Positions 1-7,552 of a DNA stretch of 34,072 nt are shown here, piece after piece; position 1 is the first letter of the stretch; each line of letters opens with the position of its first letter. A model generated the notes under the pieces. The model had not been told where the DNA came from. It made no database searches and saw only the letters and a program-made list of their open reading frames with translations. The position numbers and the translations under genes were made by a program. The DNA comes from a virus. The stretch is from IMG/VR virus record IMGVR_UViG_3300024259_001202, positions 1-34,072 of that record; one strand, written 5' to 3'.

Positions 1-227
<227 letters not shown>

Positions 228-230
228 ACC

Positions 231-881
231 ATGACTGACGCCGACTTCAATGAATACTGGTATCCCGACTTCGTTGCCGCATTCCCGTCGGTGACCAAGT
301 GGCTAGGCAACCTCGACGACGCCGGCCGAACGGTCGCCAAGTGGCAGGCATCGTTCCGCAGCACGACGCTGACGGACGCGATGACAGCCACGACAAAGCT
401 GCTAGAAGAGGGGCTCGGACAATACGGCCGATTCGACGACGTGCCGTCACGCATCCGAGAGCTTGCTGCGGCGGCAGCCAACGCCCGACGGTTCGCCGAA
501 CGTGGCACCACGATGAAGCCGAACAGCGACGGCTACAAATGCGACGATTGCAAGGACTCAGGGTGGATCGACATCTGGGCCCAGCAGGACATCGACTACT
601 GCCGCAAGCACGGCAACCTACCACGGGCACGGATGAACCAGAGCGTGTCGGTCGCGTGCCATCGCTGTGAAGATGGTGAGCGTCGATATAGGAAAAAAGA
701 CAAAGAGAAAGGCATTCGCGGGATGCCGAGATTCGATGGGCGGATACACTGCCTATACGAGACGGTAGACCCGTCGAAGTGTAAGACCGAGGACCAGATC
801 GTACAGTTTGTCGCGTTCTGTGGGACCGTGCAAGACTGGGTGCCGGTGGAGAGTTACGAGGACGTTACGGGGAGTAACTAG
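231..881 (+). CDS. Zinc-binding phage replication-type protein (possible helicase loader/inhibitor-like)
   Basis: 216 residues. GGAGGG at 216-221 supports the ATG. The N-terminal part (about residues 9-65) has spaced aromatics and a Trp-x13-Trp pattern (WLGN..., then VAKWQ...) followed by an Ala-rich helix ending in a glycine. This is the general layout of the small helical domain in phage helicase loader/inhibitor proteins such as G39P. The C-terminal part has two CxxC pairs (C104/C107 and C144/C147), with C124 and H127 between, consistent with a zinc ribbon of the kind seen in replication accessory proteins. It heads a run of DNA-metabolism genes, which fits. The zinc motif is directly visible; the loader assignment is inference and weak. 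Confidence 0.5.
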   Translation: MTDADFNEYWYPDFVAAFPSVTKWLGNLDDAGRTVAKWQASFRSTTLTDAMTATTKLLEEGLGQYGRFDDVPSRIRELAAAAANARRFAERGTTMKPNSDGYKCDDCKDSGWIDIWAQQDIDYCRKHGNLPRARMNQSVSVACHRCEDGERRYRKKDKEKGIRGMPRFDGRIHCLYETVDPSKCKTEDQIVQFVAFCGTVQDWVPVESYEDVTGSN

Positions 882-883
882 AT

Positions 884-1117
884 ATGGACGTAGTAGAGAT
901 CGGGTTTTATAAATGCAACGACTTTGCTTGTGACGCCAGGTGGCCGTGCGTGCCTCTTGTAGGTGAAGACGTTCGCCTTTACGGGAAGGATTATGTCGTG
1001 GTCCGCAGGTCGTGGGGAACAATGATTGACGGCAGCGGCCAGCCTTTACTCGACGAGGCATACGTGTCCGTGGAACTTGAATCCAAAGGCGTTACAGGGA
1101 GGGATGACCATGCGTAA
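884..1117 (+). CDS. Small hypothetical phage protein, 77 aa
   Basis: Begins three bases after the preceding stop with GGGGAG at 869-874 as the ribosome site, and its 3' end overlaps the next gene by eight bases. The sequence is beta-rich in appearance, with an alternating hydrophobic stretch (YVVVRRSW) and three cysteines near the N-terminus. I do not recognise a family. Position suggests an early accessory protein co-translated with its neighbours. Confidence 0.7.
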   Translation: MDVVEIGFYKCNDFACDARWPCVPLVGEDVRLYGKDYVVVRRSWGTMIDGSGQPLLDEAYVSVELESKGVTGRDDHA

Positions 1118-1454
1118 GATTGTGTATATTGCGGGGCCGTTGACGGCAGAGACGAACAAGGAAACCGCTCGCAACGTCTTTAATGCGATTAGAGCGGGAC
1201 AGGCGGTGGCGTCGGGTGGATTCACTCCGATCGTGCCGCACTTGTCGTGGTACATGGAAGTCGACGACTGGGCACTGACGCATGAAGAGTGGATCGACAT
1301 CGACCTGGCATTGATCGACAAGGCCGACATGATCGTGATGCTCGACGGCTGGGAAGACAGCAAGGGCAGTTGCCAAGAGTACGACCACGCGAACGAAAAA
1401 GGAACGCCGATCTACTTCGGTGTGGACCATCTGATAGAGGAGGTGCGACCGTGA
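1110..1454 (+). CDS. DUF4406 / nucleoside 2-deoxyribosyltransferase-like protein
   Basis: 114 residues from the ATG at 1110. An ATG at 1104 is directly abutted by the GGGAGGG ribosome site (1097-1103), so 1110 with six bases of spacing is the better start. The protein opens with KIVYIAGPLT, typical of the DUF4406 and nucleoside 2-deoxyribosyltransferase fold. It later has a W-x-x-x-D-L segment and ADMIVMLDGWEDSKG followed by a Glu and a His-Ala, which matches the family's active-site strand and the glutamate helix. Known members cleave N-glycosidic bonds of deoxynucleosides or bind nucleotides. In a phage this could feed nucleotide salvage or base modification; the substrate cannot be told from sequence. 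Confidence 0.8.
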   Translation: MRKIVYIAGPLTAETNKETARNVFNAIRAGQAVASGGFTPIVPHLSWYMEVDDWALTHEEWIDIDLALIDKADMIVMLDGWEDSKGSCQEYDHANEKGTPIYFGVDHLIEEVRP

Positions 1455-1624
1455 TTCAAGGAACTATCACACAATCGCCCGCGGTGTTGCGGACGAACAT
1501 CCGCCGCCGAATCGGCCAACTGCAACGCGACCGCAGGACGGCCAAGATCGGGGAGCAGCTTGACATCGACGGCCAGATTCGGGGACTGCGATGGGCGAGA
1601 AAGGAGGCGGAGAAGATACGATGA
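1451..1624 (+). CDS. Small basic helical protein, 57 aa
   Basis: GTG start overlapping the previous stop as GTGA, with an excellent ribosome site GAGGAGG just upstream (1437-1443). The stop overlaps the ATG of the helicase gene. The product is rich in Arg and Lys and likely all-helical (RRRIGQLQRDRR and WARKEAEKIR). It is too short for a confident family call, but translational coupling on both sides makes it a real gene. It could be a helicase partner or a nucleic-acid-binding peptide; that is inference. Confidence 0.6.
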   Translation: MIQGTITQSPAVLRTNIRRRIGQLQRDRRTAKIGEQLDIDGQIRGLRWARKEAEKIR

Positions 1625-3105
1625 GCACGCTTCACCTCGACCCACACAACGTCAACGATTACGCGACGTTCCTGAAAGTGAAGGCCCTGCCGACGTATAA
1701 GATACGCGGGCGAGTGGCGACGTTCCCCGATGAGTACGCCAGGCTACTACACGTCAACGGCGTGGCCCCCGACGACGGAGTGTACACACCGCACCCCCGA
1801 GCGTTCGATTACCAACAAGCCATATCCGCACTGGCAGTGAAGAAACGCAAGTTCGCGGTGTTCGCCGATTGCGGACTCGGCAAGACGCTGATGCTGCTGG
1901 AGTTCGCACGGCACGCGGCCGAGAGCGAATACGGCAAACGCATCCTGATCGTATCGCCGCTGATGGTGATGCAACAGACGATCGACGAGGCGGCCAGATT
2001 CTACAACGGCGACCTGCCGATAGATCGCGTACCGGCTGCTGAGTTACAAGATTGGTGCAACGGGCTATCGGGACGCATTGGCATTACCAACTGGGAAGCG
2101 ATGCGAGAGGGGCTGACGCAAGGTAACCTCGCTGGGTTGATTCTCGACGAGTCGTCAATGCTCAAGAGCCACTACGGCAAGTTTGGCCAGCGGGTAATCG
2201 AACTAGGCAAGGGGCTGCCGTGGAAGATGTGCAACACGGGAACGCCGGCCCCGAACGATCGCATCGAGTATGCGAACCATGCGGTGTTTCTCGATCAGTT
2301 CCCGAACGTGAACGCCTTCCTGGCTCGGTACTTCGTCAACCGCGGGCAGACGTCGAACCGATGGGAGTTGAAGCCACACGCATTGGAGCCGTTCTATCGG
2401 TCGCTATCACACTGGTCGATCTTCCTGAACAATCCAGCGACGTACGGATGGCACGATAACACTGATCCACTGCCGCCGATCCACGTACACCAGCACTATG
2501 TCGACATGACGCCGGAGCAAGTGAAACTGACCAGCGACATGACGGGCAGCCTGTTTGCTCACAAGATCGGCGGCATCGTCAACCGTGCGTCGCTGTCGGG
2601 GATTGCTAAGGGCAACTACCACGGGAAGCCGGTCGAGACAAATAAGCCCGCGGCAGTGCGGGAGCTTGTCGATCAGTGGCCCGACGAATCGACGATCATC
2701 TGGTGCCTATACAACCACGAACAGGAAAGCATCGAGCGGGCACTGCCTGACGCGGCGTCGATCACGGGCACAACGCCACAAGAGAAGAGGCAGATGATTA
2801 TCGACGAATTCAAGGCAGGCAGGGTTAGAACACTAATCAGCAAGCCCAAGATTCTGGGGTTCGGCCTGAATCTCCAGATTGCGACGCGACAAGTATTCAG
2901 CGGCATTCAGGATAGCTATGAATCGTACTATCAGGCCGTGAAGCGGTCGAATCGCTACGGATCTGAGCGACCGTTGAATGTTCACATACCGATCACCGAC
3001 ATCGAGCGGCCGATGCTCGAAACCGTACTGAGCAAGGCCGATCGGGTGCAACGCGATACCGAGGAACAAGAAAGGATATTCAAGCAATGTCAAATGGCAC
3101 TGTAG
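1621..3105 (+). CDS. SF2 DEAD/SNF2-like DNA helicase/translocase
   Basis: 494 residues from the ATG at 1621, which overlaps the preceding stop; a ribosome site AAAGGAGG lies about 15 bases upstream. Superfamily 2 motifs are clear in order. Walker A is DCGLGKT (residues 83-89). A core strand ILIVSPL follows, then a Walker B variant DESS at 176-179, where DEAH/DEAD would be usual. Motif III-like TGTPAPND is at 206-213. A C-terminal lobe has a GFGLN-type turn and a motif VI arginine pair YQAVKRSNRYG (437-447). ATP-driven translocation on DNA is expected. The downstream radical SAM and methyltransferase genes overlap in sequence, so it may act with them in DNA modification, or it may serve replication or recombination. 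Confidence 0.85.
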   Translation: MSTLHLDPHNVNDYATFLKVKALPTYKIRGRVATFPDEYARLLHVNGVAPDDGVYTPHPRAFDYQQAISALAVKKRKFAVFADCGLGKTLMLLEFARHAAESEYGKRILIVSPLMVMQQTIDEAARFYNGDLPIDRVPAAELQDWCNGLSGRIGITNWEAMREGLTQGNLAGLILDESSMLKSHYGKFGQRVIELGKGLPWKMCNTGTPAPNDRIEYANHAVFLDQFPNVNAFLARYFVNRGQTSNRWELKPHALEPFYRSLSHWSIFLNNPATYGWHDNTDPLPPIHVHQHYVDMTPEQVKLTSDMTGSLFAHKIGGIVNRASLSGIAKGNYHGKPVETNKPAAVRELVDQWPDESTIIWCLYNHEQESIERALPDAASITGTTPQEKRQMIIDEFKAGRVRTLISKPKILGFGLNLQIATRQVFSGIQDSYESYYQAVKRSNRYGSERPLNVHIPITDIERPMLETVLSKADRVQRDTEEQERIFKQCQMAL

Positions 3106-3965
3106 AATTGCCCGACGATGTGATTCGGGTATTCCCACGCAAAGCGTCATGGGTGCCAGACGACGACATGGCATTTGTCGGTACGCCGCTGTTGTTCCGA
3201 CCCGACGCAAAAGAGGTTCACGTATCGTGCGTGTTCTCTTGGGATATTCCAGAATGCGAACGGCTCGTAAAAGATTGGCGGTTGCATTACCGCAACGTGA
3301 AGATCGGCGGCCCCGCGTTGGAAACGAAGCCCGGTGAATTCGTGCCCGGCATGTACTTGAAACACGGCTACACAATTACGTCGAGGGGATGCACGCACAA
3401 ATGCCCGTTCTGCATGGTGCATAAGCGTGAGGGGGCGTTGCAGGAACTGCCGATCCGCGATGGGTGGATCGTCGAGGATTCCAATTTGTTAGCGTGTTCA
3501 CGTAAGCATCAAGAGGCGGTATTCGCGATGCTGGAAAGACAACCAGAGAAGCCGCGTTTTACAGGCGGCTTCGAGAATCGGCTGGTTACTCCGTGGCTAT
3601 GTGAGCAAATAGCGAAGCTGAAAACGCGAGTGCTTTATCTTGCGTTCGATCGCGGCGAGAAGTCGAAGCCGTTGACAAAAGCCGCGGCAATGTTGCTAGA
3701 TGCTGGCGTGTCGCGTGGTGCCATTCGCTGCTATTGCCTAGTGGGATATGGCGACGATACGCCAGAGAAGGCAGAAGCACGGCTGCGATGGGCGTTTGAG
3801 CAAGGCGTTACGCCGTTTGCGATGTTCTATCGGCCGGTGACTGATCGGCGATGGTACGTTCCGCCCGAGCCGTGGGCCGGGTTGGTCAAGGATTGGACGT
3901 GGGACAAAGTTATCTTCTCACGAATGAAACGACACGGAATCGAAACACGAAAGGGAACTAAATGA
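3087..3965 (+). CDS. Radical SAM superfamily protein
   Basis: 292 residues, overlapping the helicase gene by 19 bases and the methyltransferase start by ATGA. The canonical 4Fe-4S motif CxxxCxxC is at C102, C106 and C109 (RGCTHKCPFCM), preceded by a GPA-type turn and a short N-terminal alpha/beta region resembling the shortened cobalamin-binding-like domain of B12-type radical SAM enzymes. A later GYGDDTPEKA segment matches the C-terminal barrel strand. Such enzymes generate a 5'-deoxyadenosyl radical; the phage substrate is unknown. Being sandwiched between a helicase and a DNA methyltransferase, base or nucleotide modification is a reasonable inference, but tRNA or protein modification is also possible. 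Confidence 0.85.
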   Translation: MSNGTVELPDDVIRVFPRKASWVPDDDMAFVGTPLLFRPDAKEVHVSCVFSWDIPECERLVKDWRLHYRNVKIGGPALETKPGEFVPGMYLKHGYTITSRGCTHKCPFCMVHKREGALQELPIRDGWIVEDSNLLACSRKHQEAVFAMLERQPEKPRFTGGFENRLVTPWLCEQIAKLKTRVLYLAFDRGEKSKPLTKAAAMLLDAGVSRGAIRCYCLVGYGDDTPEKAEARLRWAFEQGVTPFAMFYRPVTDRRWYVPPEPWAGLVKDWTWDKVIFSRMKRHGIETRKGTK

Positions 3966-4888
3966 GCACGGTAGAAACACAAACCGACTACGGCTTAATG
4001 AATGGCTATCCGTGGAGAATCCACGAAGGCGATTGCATCCCACAAATGCACGCCATCGCGGACGAGCACGGAGCGGCCTTTGACATGGCGGTATTCTCCC
4101 CCCCCTTCCCCAGCCTCTATGCCTATACCTCCGAGCCGCAAGACATCGGCAACAGCGAGGATATTAGCGGTGCGGGGGAGGCGAAACTGCATCTCTCTTT
4201 CTTCTACAAGGCCATCGCCCGAATCATCAAGCCCGGTCGCGTCATCATGGTACACGTCGCTCAAATACCACGGATGAAACGATCCGGCGGCGTCGGGCTG
4301 TGTGATTTCCGAGGGATGAACATCCGACTTGGCGAACGGGCTGGGCTGGTGTACGAGTACGATTGGAGCGTGCGAAAGAACCCGCAGGCCCAAGCCATCC
4401 GTACACGAAGCCGCGAGTTGCAATTCCAGGGACTTGAAACCGATAGGGCGTTGGCCCGCGGTGCATTGCCTGATTACCTGATCAAGTTTCGGGTGCCGGG
4501 CGACAACGCAAAGAAGATCGACGGCAAGGGCGAAGTGAGCCGCGAACAATGGATTCAGTACGCGGAGAACAATTGGTCGGACATCAAGGAAACCAACACA
4601 CTGAACGTCAAGGAAGGCCGCGGCGACGACGACACGAAACACATTTGCCCTTTGCAGCTTGGCGTCATAGATCGGCTCGTCAGGATGTATACCGACCCGG
4701 GCGAGATCGTATTCACTCCGTTTGCGGGTATCGGATCGGAGTTGTATCAATCGCTATTGCGAGGACGTCGGGCGTATGGGTGCGAGATCAAGCCCGAGTA
4801 TATCGAAGCTGCAAAAGCGAATTGCGAACGTGCGGTACGAATCGCAGAACAAGACAGCCGACAACTATTCTGGAAGGCAAAACCATGA
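3962..4888 (+). CDS. DNA methyltransferase (SPPF motif, N4-cytosine/N6-adenine beta-type)
   Basis: 308 residues; AAAGGGAAC precedes the ATG, which overlaps the prior stop. The catalytic motif IV SPPF is at residues 46-49, near the N-terminus. The SAM-binding motif I, PFAGIGS (253-259), is near the C-terminus and is followed by an acidic EIKPEY segment. This order (IV before I) is that of beta-type amino-methyltransferases. KHICPLQ at 226-232 matches the conserved H-x-x-P-x-x region. SPPF/SPPY is common in N4-cytosine enzymes, but some N6-adenine enzymes share it, so the target base is open. No restriction endonuclease partner is visible, so this is an orphan methyltransferase, probably protecting phage DNA. 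Confidence 0.9.
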   Translation: MSTVETQTDYGLMNGYPWRIHEGDCIPQMHAIADEHGAAFDMAVFSPPFPSLYAYTSEPQDIGNSEDISGAGEAKLHLSFFYKAIARIIKPGRVIMVHVAQIPRMKRSGGVGLCDFRGMNIRLGERAGLVYEYDWSVRKNPQAQAIRTRSRELQFQGLETDRALARGALPDYLIKFRVPGDNAKKIDGKGEVSREQWIQYAENNWSDIKETNTLNVKEGRGDDDTKHICPLQLGVIDRLVRMYTDPGEIVFTPFAGIGSELYQSLLRGRRAYGCEIKPEYIEAAKANCERAVRIAEQDSRQLFWKAKP

Positions 4889-5070
4889 AGACCTACCAAG
4901 GCGTCGACGCGACCGACTCGACGAAACGATGCGTAACGCTGATCGCCGAAGACGACGCCGACAATCAGTTGATTCACGGCATCGGTGAGATATTCAACGG
5001 AATTCAGGAACTGTCGACCTACGAAGCCCAGCGGCGGGCTGAGGCGTTGGCGGAAAAGGATGGTGCGTGA
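4885..5070 (+). CDS. Small hypothetical protein, 61 aa
   Basis: ATG overlaps the methyltransferase stop; GGAAGG at 4872-4877 is a good ribosome site. The product is acidic in its first half (ATDSTKRCVTLIAEDDAD) and ends in an Ala/Arg helix (YEAQRRAEALAEKDGA). No family is recognised. Translational coupling on both ends supports it as a real early accessory gene. Confidence 0.65.
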   Translation: MKTYQGVDATDSTKRCVTLIAEDDADNQLIHGIGEIFNGIQELSTYEAQRRAEALAEKDGA

Positions 5071-5408
5071 TGTGCAATTCAGACGAGCGATGCGGCGAGA
5101 TGAACACTGCCGAACTCCACGCCGAGATACACGGCTTACGGCATTCGCTGGAGTTGTCGCGGGCGGTGATCGCGAAATTGGCGACGACGGTGGATGGGGT
5201 GCCGATCACGCCAGACATGCGAGTATGGCGCGTCGCGATTTGGGAATGGGACGCGACCGTGCCTGCTGCCGGTATCGACAACGGCGGTGACGTCGTCATC
5301 GCCGTCCGCAGTGCCGACGTGGAACTAGACGGAGTGGGGTTTGTTTACGGACGCGATTTGGCGTCTACGGCCCAAGCAGCCGCGGAAGCGGCGGAGGATG
5401 GGCGATGA
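5070..5408 (+). CDS. Small accessory protein ending in an Ala/Glu tail, 112 aa
   Basis: A GTG at 5067 and an ATG at 5070 are both possible; AAAGGA at 5055-5060 gives nine bases of spacing to the ATG. A further ATG at 5100 cannot be excluded. Features: an N-terminal helix, then VDGVPITPDMRVW, a strand-turn-strand element also recognisable in the gene at 5978 (VPVEPCMEVW), and a C-terminal tail AQAAAEAAED. The tail is encoded by a 25-base sequence repeated elsewhere, and the same bases supply the ribosome site of the next gene. Function is unknown; it belongs to a set of related small proteins here. Confidence 0.7.
   Translation: MCNSDERCGEMNTAELHAEIHGLRHSLELSRAVIAKLATTVDGVPITPDMRVWRVAIWEWDATVPAAGIDNGGDVVIAVRSADVELDGVGFVYGRDLASTAQAAAEAAEDGR
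5376..5400 (+). repeat. 25-base exact repeat, copy 1 (gene-junction element)
   Basis: Identical over 25 bases to 5949-5973. It encodes the Ala/Glu-rich C-terminus of one gene and contains GCGGAGG (5391-5397), the ribosome site seven bases before the next ATG at 5405. Confidence 0.9.
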
Positions 5409-5872
5409 AAATACTAGCCATCGACCCGGCGACCAAGTGCGGCTGGGCACACAGCGTCGGAGCGTCTGGCGTCTGGGACTTATCGATACGACGCGACGAG
5501 TCGGGGGGGATGCGGCTACTGCGGTTGCGAGCAAAACTAAACGCCGTCTTTGATGACGTTGGTGTCGACGTGCTAGTGTTCGAGGCGGCACGCAACGCGG
5601 CACCGAAGATGCAGGGGGCGTTGTCGGTGCAAAGTGAATTGCAAGGCGTCATCAAGCTGTGGTGCCACGACAACGGCGTCGAGTATCGCGGATACTCCCC
5701 GTCGGAGATCAAAAAGCACGCGACCGGTAAGGGCAACGCGAACAAAGATGCGATACTGAAAGCGGCCCGGCAGCGATGGCCGGACGTCGAGATTGTCGAC
5801 GACAATCAGGCGGATGCGTTGTGGCTGTTGGATTTGGCACAGAAAGAATTGGAGGTCGGCGAGAGCCGTTGA
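5405..5872 (+). CDS. RuvC-like Holliday junction resolvase (RNase H fold)
   Basis: 155 residues. GCGGAGG seven bases upstream fixes the ATG. An N-terminal strand carries the first catalytic aspartate (KILAIDPATKCGWA, D7). The second acidic residue is on the strand ending LVFE (E60). The conserved K-x-H-A-T-G-K-G-N-A-x-K segment lies at about 103-114, and the last acidic cluster is VDDNQADAL with D133 and D137. This is the standard catalytic set of the RuvC/RNase H-like phage resolvases, and the length is typical. Expected role: resolving branched replication or recombination intermediates before packaging by the terminase. Confidence 0.88.
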   Translation: MKILAIDPATKCGWAHSVGASGVWDLSIRRDESGGMRLLRLRAKLNAVFDDVGVDVLVFEAARNAAPKMQGALSVQSELQGVIKLWCHDNGVEYRGYSPSEIKKHATGKGNANKDAILKAARQRWPDVEIVDDNQADALWLLDLAQKELEVGESR

Positions 5873-5876
5873 TGCG

Positions 5877-5978
5877 ATGAACGATCTAACCGATCAACTC
5901 CGCGGCGGTTGCAGGCCACGTCGAGTGGGTGAATGTTACAGCACGTTTGCAGCCGCGGAAGCGGCGGAGGATGAGTGA
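5877..5978 (+). CDS. Mini-gene, 33 aa, with Ala/Glu tail
   Basis: ATG at 5877, just after the resolvase stop, giving a 33-residue peptide: MNDLTDQLRGG-type helix, a basic Arg pair, then CYSTFAAAEAAEDE. The tail is encoded by the second copy of the 25-base repeat, and its TGA overlaps the next ATG. A strong ribosome site at optimal distance is lacking (GGAGGTC lies about 20 bases upstream). It looks like a shortened relative of the neighbouring small proteins, either functional or a deletion remnant kept for its junction element. Confidence 0.5.
   Translation: MNDLTDQLRGGCRPRRVGECYSTFAAAEAAEDE
5949..5973 (+). repeat. 25-base exact repeat, copy 2 (gene-junction element)
   Basis: Identical to 5376-5400. 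GCGGAGG at 5964-5970 lies seven bases before the ATG at 5978. A diverged third version is at about 6347-6375 before the ATG at 6379, and a weaker fourth at about 6650-6672 before 6675. Confidence 0.9.
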
Positions 5979-6379
5979 TGGATACGCTAACCAGAGCCCT
6001 CATGTACGCTAAGGCTGACGCTGCTGACTCGGGAGCGTGTTTCCTCGTCTCCGTTGCTGATAAGTATATCCGCCCGATATACGACGGGTTGATGGCGGAG
6101 ATCGGCCGCCTTACGGCCATCGCCAGCGCCGACACGACACCGAAGTGCTGGCGACTCAACGAGGAAGGCAAACTGGTACGCGACGTGCCAGTAGAGCCGT
6201 GCATGGAAGTGTGGATATTGCCTTGGGTGACAGACGGCAGCCCACCAAGGAAAGTTACCGTTACGAGTATTTACGTCACTGCTGAGTACACTTCGGTCGG
6301 TCTCCTAAAGGCTGTCTGCCGCGAGCCACAGCAACTCTACAGCACACAAGAAGCCGCGTCCGCGGCGGAGGTGGAGTGA
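5978..6379 (+). CDS. Small accessory protein with Ala/Glu tail, 133 aa
   Basis: ATG at 5978 overlaps the previous TGA and has GCGGAGG at seven bases; a GTG one codon earlier is less likely. An N-terminal helical region is followed by CWRLNEEGKLVRDVPVEPCMEVWIL, a beta element shared in outline with the gene at 5070, and a tail YSTQEAASAAEVE. I do not recognise an enzymatic motif. Probably an early accessory protein of the same group as its neighbours. Confidence 0.7.
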   Translation: MDTLTRALMYAKADAADSGACFLVSVADKYIRPIYDGLMAEIGRLTAIASADTTPKCWRLNEEGKLVRDVPVEPCMEVWILPWVTDGSPPRKVTVTSIYVTAEYTSVGLLKAVCREPQQLYSTQEAASAAEVE

Positions 6380-6678
6380 TGGCAAAGCAAGACATACCGA
6401 CAATCCTACGGTCGCTGGAATCACCGCTCGGTAGCGATCGTGCGTGGGTGATCAAGGCCGCCGACGAGATCGACCGCCTGACGGCTATCGTCGACAGAGT
6501 TGTCGAGTACGGCAAAGCACGAAAAGACATGATCGCGTTGTGCTGCAACCGTGGGGCCGATGTGTCCGACGTGGATAGGATAGCATTCGAGGTGGCGTGC
6601 TGTAGACAGATGGAGGCGTTTCGGCGTGTTATTCAATGTTGTGACGACGCCGCGAACGCGGCGGAAGGGAAACTATGA
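6379..6678 (+). CDS. Small helical accessory protein, 99 aa
   Basis: ATG at 6379 preceded by GCGGAGG (6365-6371) at seven bases. Contains AWVIKAADEIDRLTAIVDRVVEYG, an amphipathic helix of the AADEIxRL type often seen in small phage proteins. A cysteine-rich second half follows (ALCCNRGADVSD..., ACCRQ, QCCDD; seven Cys), ending DDAANAAEGKL. No function is assigned; it could bind metal or another protein. Confidence 0.65.
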   Translation: MAKQDIPTILRSLESPLGSDRAWVIKAADEIDRLTAIVDRVVEYGKARKDMIALCCNRGADVSDVDRIAFEVACCRQMEAFRRVIQCCDDAANAAEGKL

Positions 6679-6911
6679 GCGTCTACTACACAACAGCGGA
6701 GGCCGCCGAACTGGCGGGCATCCAGCCGCAGACCATTAGGCGATATTGTCGACAGGGGCGGTTCAAGTGCGAGCGAGACAAGATCACGAGATATACCATT
6801 GCCGCCAAGCGTGTAAGGTTCGGGCCGTACCGCATCGACAAACGCTCGTTCATGGCGTGGCTGAAGCTGCCGCGGAAGTGCGGCAAGCGGGCACGCAAAC
6901 CGGCAGAATAA
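6675..6911 (+). CDS. Excisionase/MerR-like helix-turn-helix DNA-binding protein
   Basis: 78 residues; GCGGAAGG at 6661-6668 precedes the ATG. The opening YYTTAEAAELAGIQPQTIRRYCRQG is the classic winged-helix/HTH-17 pattern of excisionase and MerR-type proteins. GPYRIDKRSFMAWL further on is the wing and third helix, and a basic tail follows (RKCGKRARK). Such proteins act as excisionases, transcription regulators or DNA-bending factors. Its last base overlaps the start of the Mom-like gene, so it may regulate or be co-expressed with it. No integrase is visible, so a transcriptional role is at least as likely as excision. Confidence 0.8.
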   Translation: MSVYYTTAEAAELAGIQPQTIRRYCRQGRFKCERDKITRYTIAAKRVRFGPYRIDKRSFMAWLKLPRKCGKRARKPAE

Positions 6912-7501
6912 TGCACGTCATGCAAATCAATAAACGAATAGCGTCGGACGTAGTGCTGCACAACCACTACTTGCGCCGCCGACCGCCAATCAGCTACGCC
7001 TACGGACTGTCGGACGTAGAGCTATTCGGCACGATGTACGGAGTGATTACGTTTGGTGTCCCGGCCAGCCATCACCTGCGAATGTCGGCGTGCAAGTCCT
7101 GCCCGGACTCAGTGATTGAATTAAATCGAATGTGGCTGGATGACGTGATGCCGCGTAATACTGGCACGTGGTTTCTGTCTCGCGTTCTCCGATTGCTGCC
7201 GCCGTTCATCGTCGTAAGCTACGCCGACACGGCCGTGGGCCATGTTGGGTACATCTACAGAGCAGCGAACTTTCGGTATGCTGGGGTGACGGATATGGAC
7301 CGCAAAACGCCGCGATTCGATTACGTGACCGATGGTAAACACAGCCGAGACACCACGCGGAACGGGACGATGGCAATAGCCGATAGAGTCCGGCGCCGTC
7401 CCAAGCATCGCTATTGGACAACTACCGGAGACCGCAGGGAAAAGCGGCGACTTGCCGTAGCGGTGACATGGCCCACTATGCAGCATGGCAAATGGGATTG
7501 A
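6911..7501 (+). CDS. Mom-family adenine-modification protein (GNAT-like)
   Basis: 196 residues from the ATG at 6911 (TAATG junction); an ATG at 6920 is also possible. The layout matches the Mom family of phage Mu and relatives. It has an N-terminal H-N-H-Y-L-R-R segment (17-23), a strand with FGVPAS, and VIELNRMWLDDVMPRN (68-83). It then has VVSYADTAVGHVGYIYRAANFRYAG (101-125), with the conserved D106, H111, Y114 and Y116 region. Mu Mom adds a carbamoylmethyl group to adenine N6 and protects DNA from restriction. The family call is recognition from motif order; catalytic chemistry is inferred. No Com-like translational activator is evident upstream. Confidence 0.78.
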   Translation: MHVMQINKRIASDVVLHNHYLRRRPPISYAYGLSDVELFGTMYGVITFGVPASHHLRMSACKSCPDSVIELNRMWLDDVMPRNTGTWFLSRVLRLLPPFIVVSYADTAVGHVGYIYRAANFRYAGVTDMDRKTPRFDYVTDGKHSRDTTRNGTMAIADRVRRRPKHRYWTTTGDRREKRRLAVAVTWPTMQHGKWD

Positions 7502-7524
7502 ATTTTGCCGAACAGACGTTACCA

Positions 7525-7552
7525 TATAAAAAGGCCCCACCGAAGTGAGGCC
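7525..7552 (-). terminator. Intrinsic terminator reading on the minus strand
   Basis: On the minus strand an eight-pair stem (7552-7545 with 7540-7533) is closed by a UUCG tetraloop after C and before G, one pair being a G-U wobble. It is followed immediately by five U and then AUA (complement of 7525-7532). On the + strand the same position is a C-A mismatch and there is no T-run, so only the minus strand makes a proper terminator. No minus-strand protein gene precedes it. Confidence 0.75.

Noticed and set aside
7503-7530. Possible + strand promoter (TATAAA at 7525) for the structured region
   Set aside because: The -35 match is weak and spacing about 14; the same bases form the U-run of the better minus-strand terminator.
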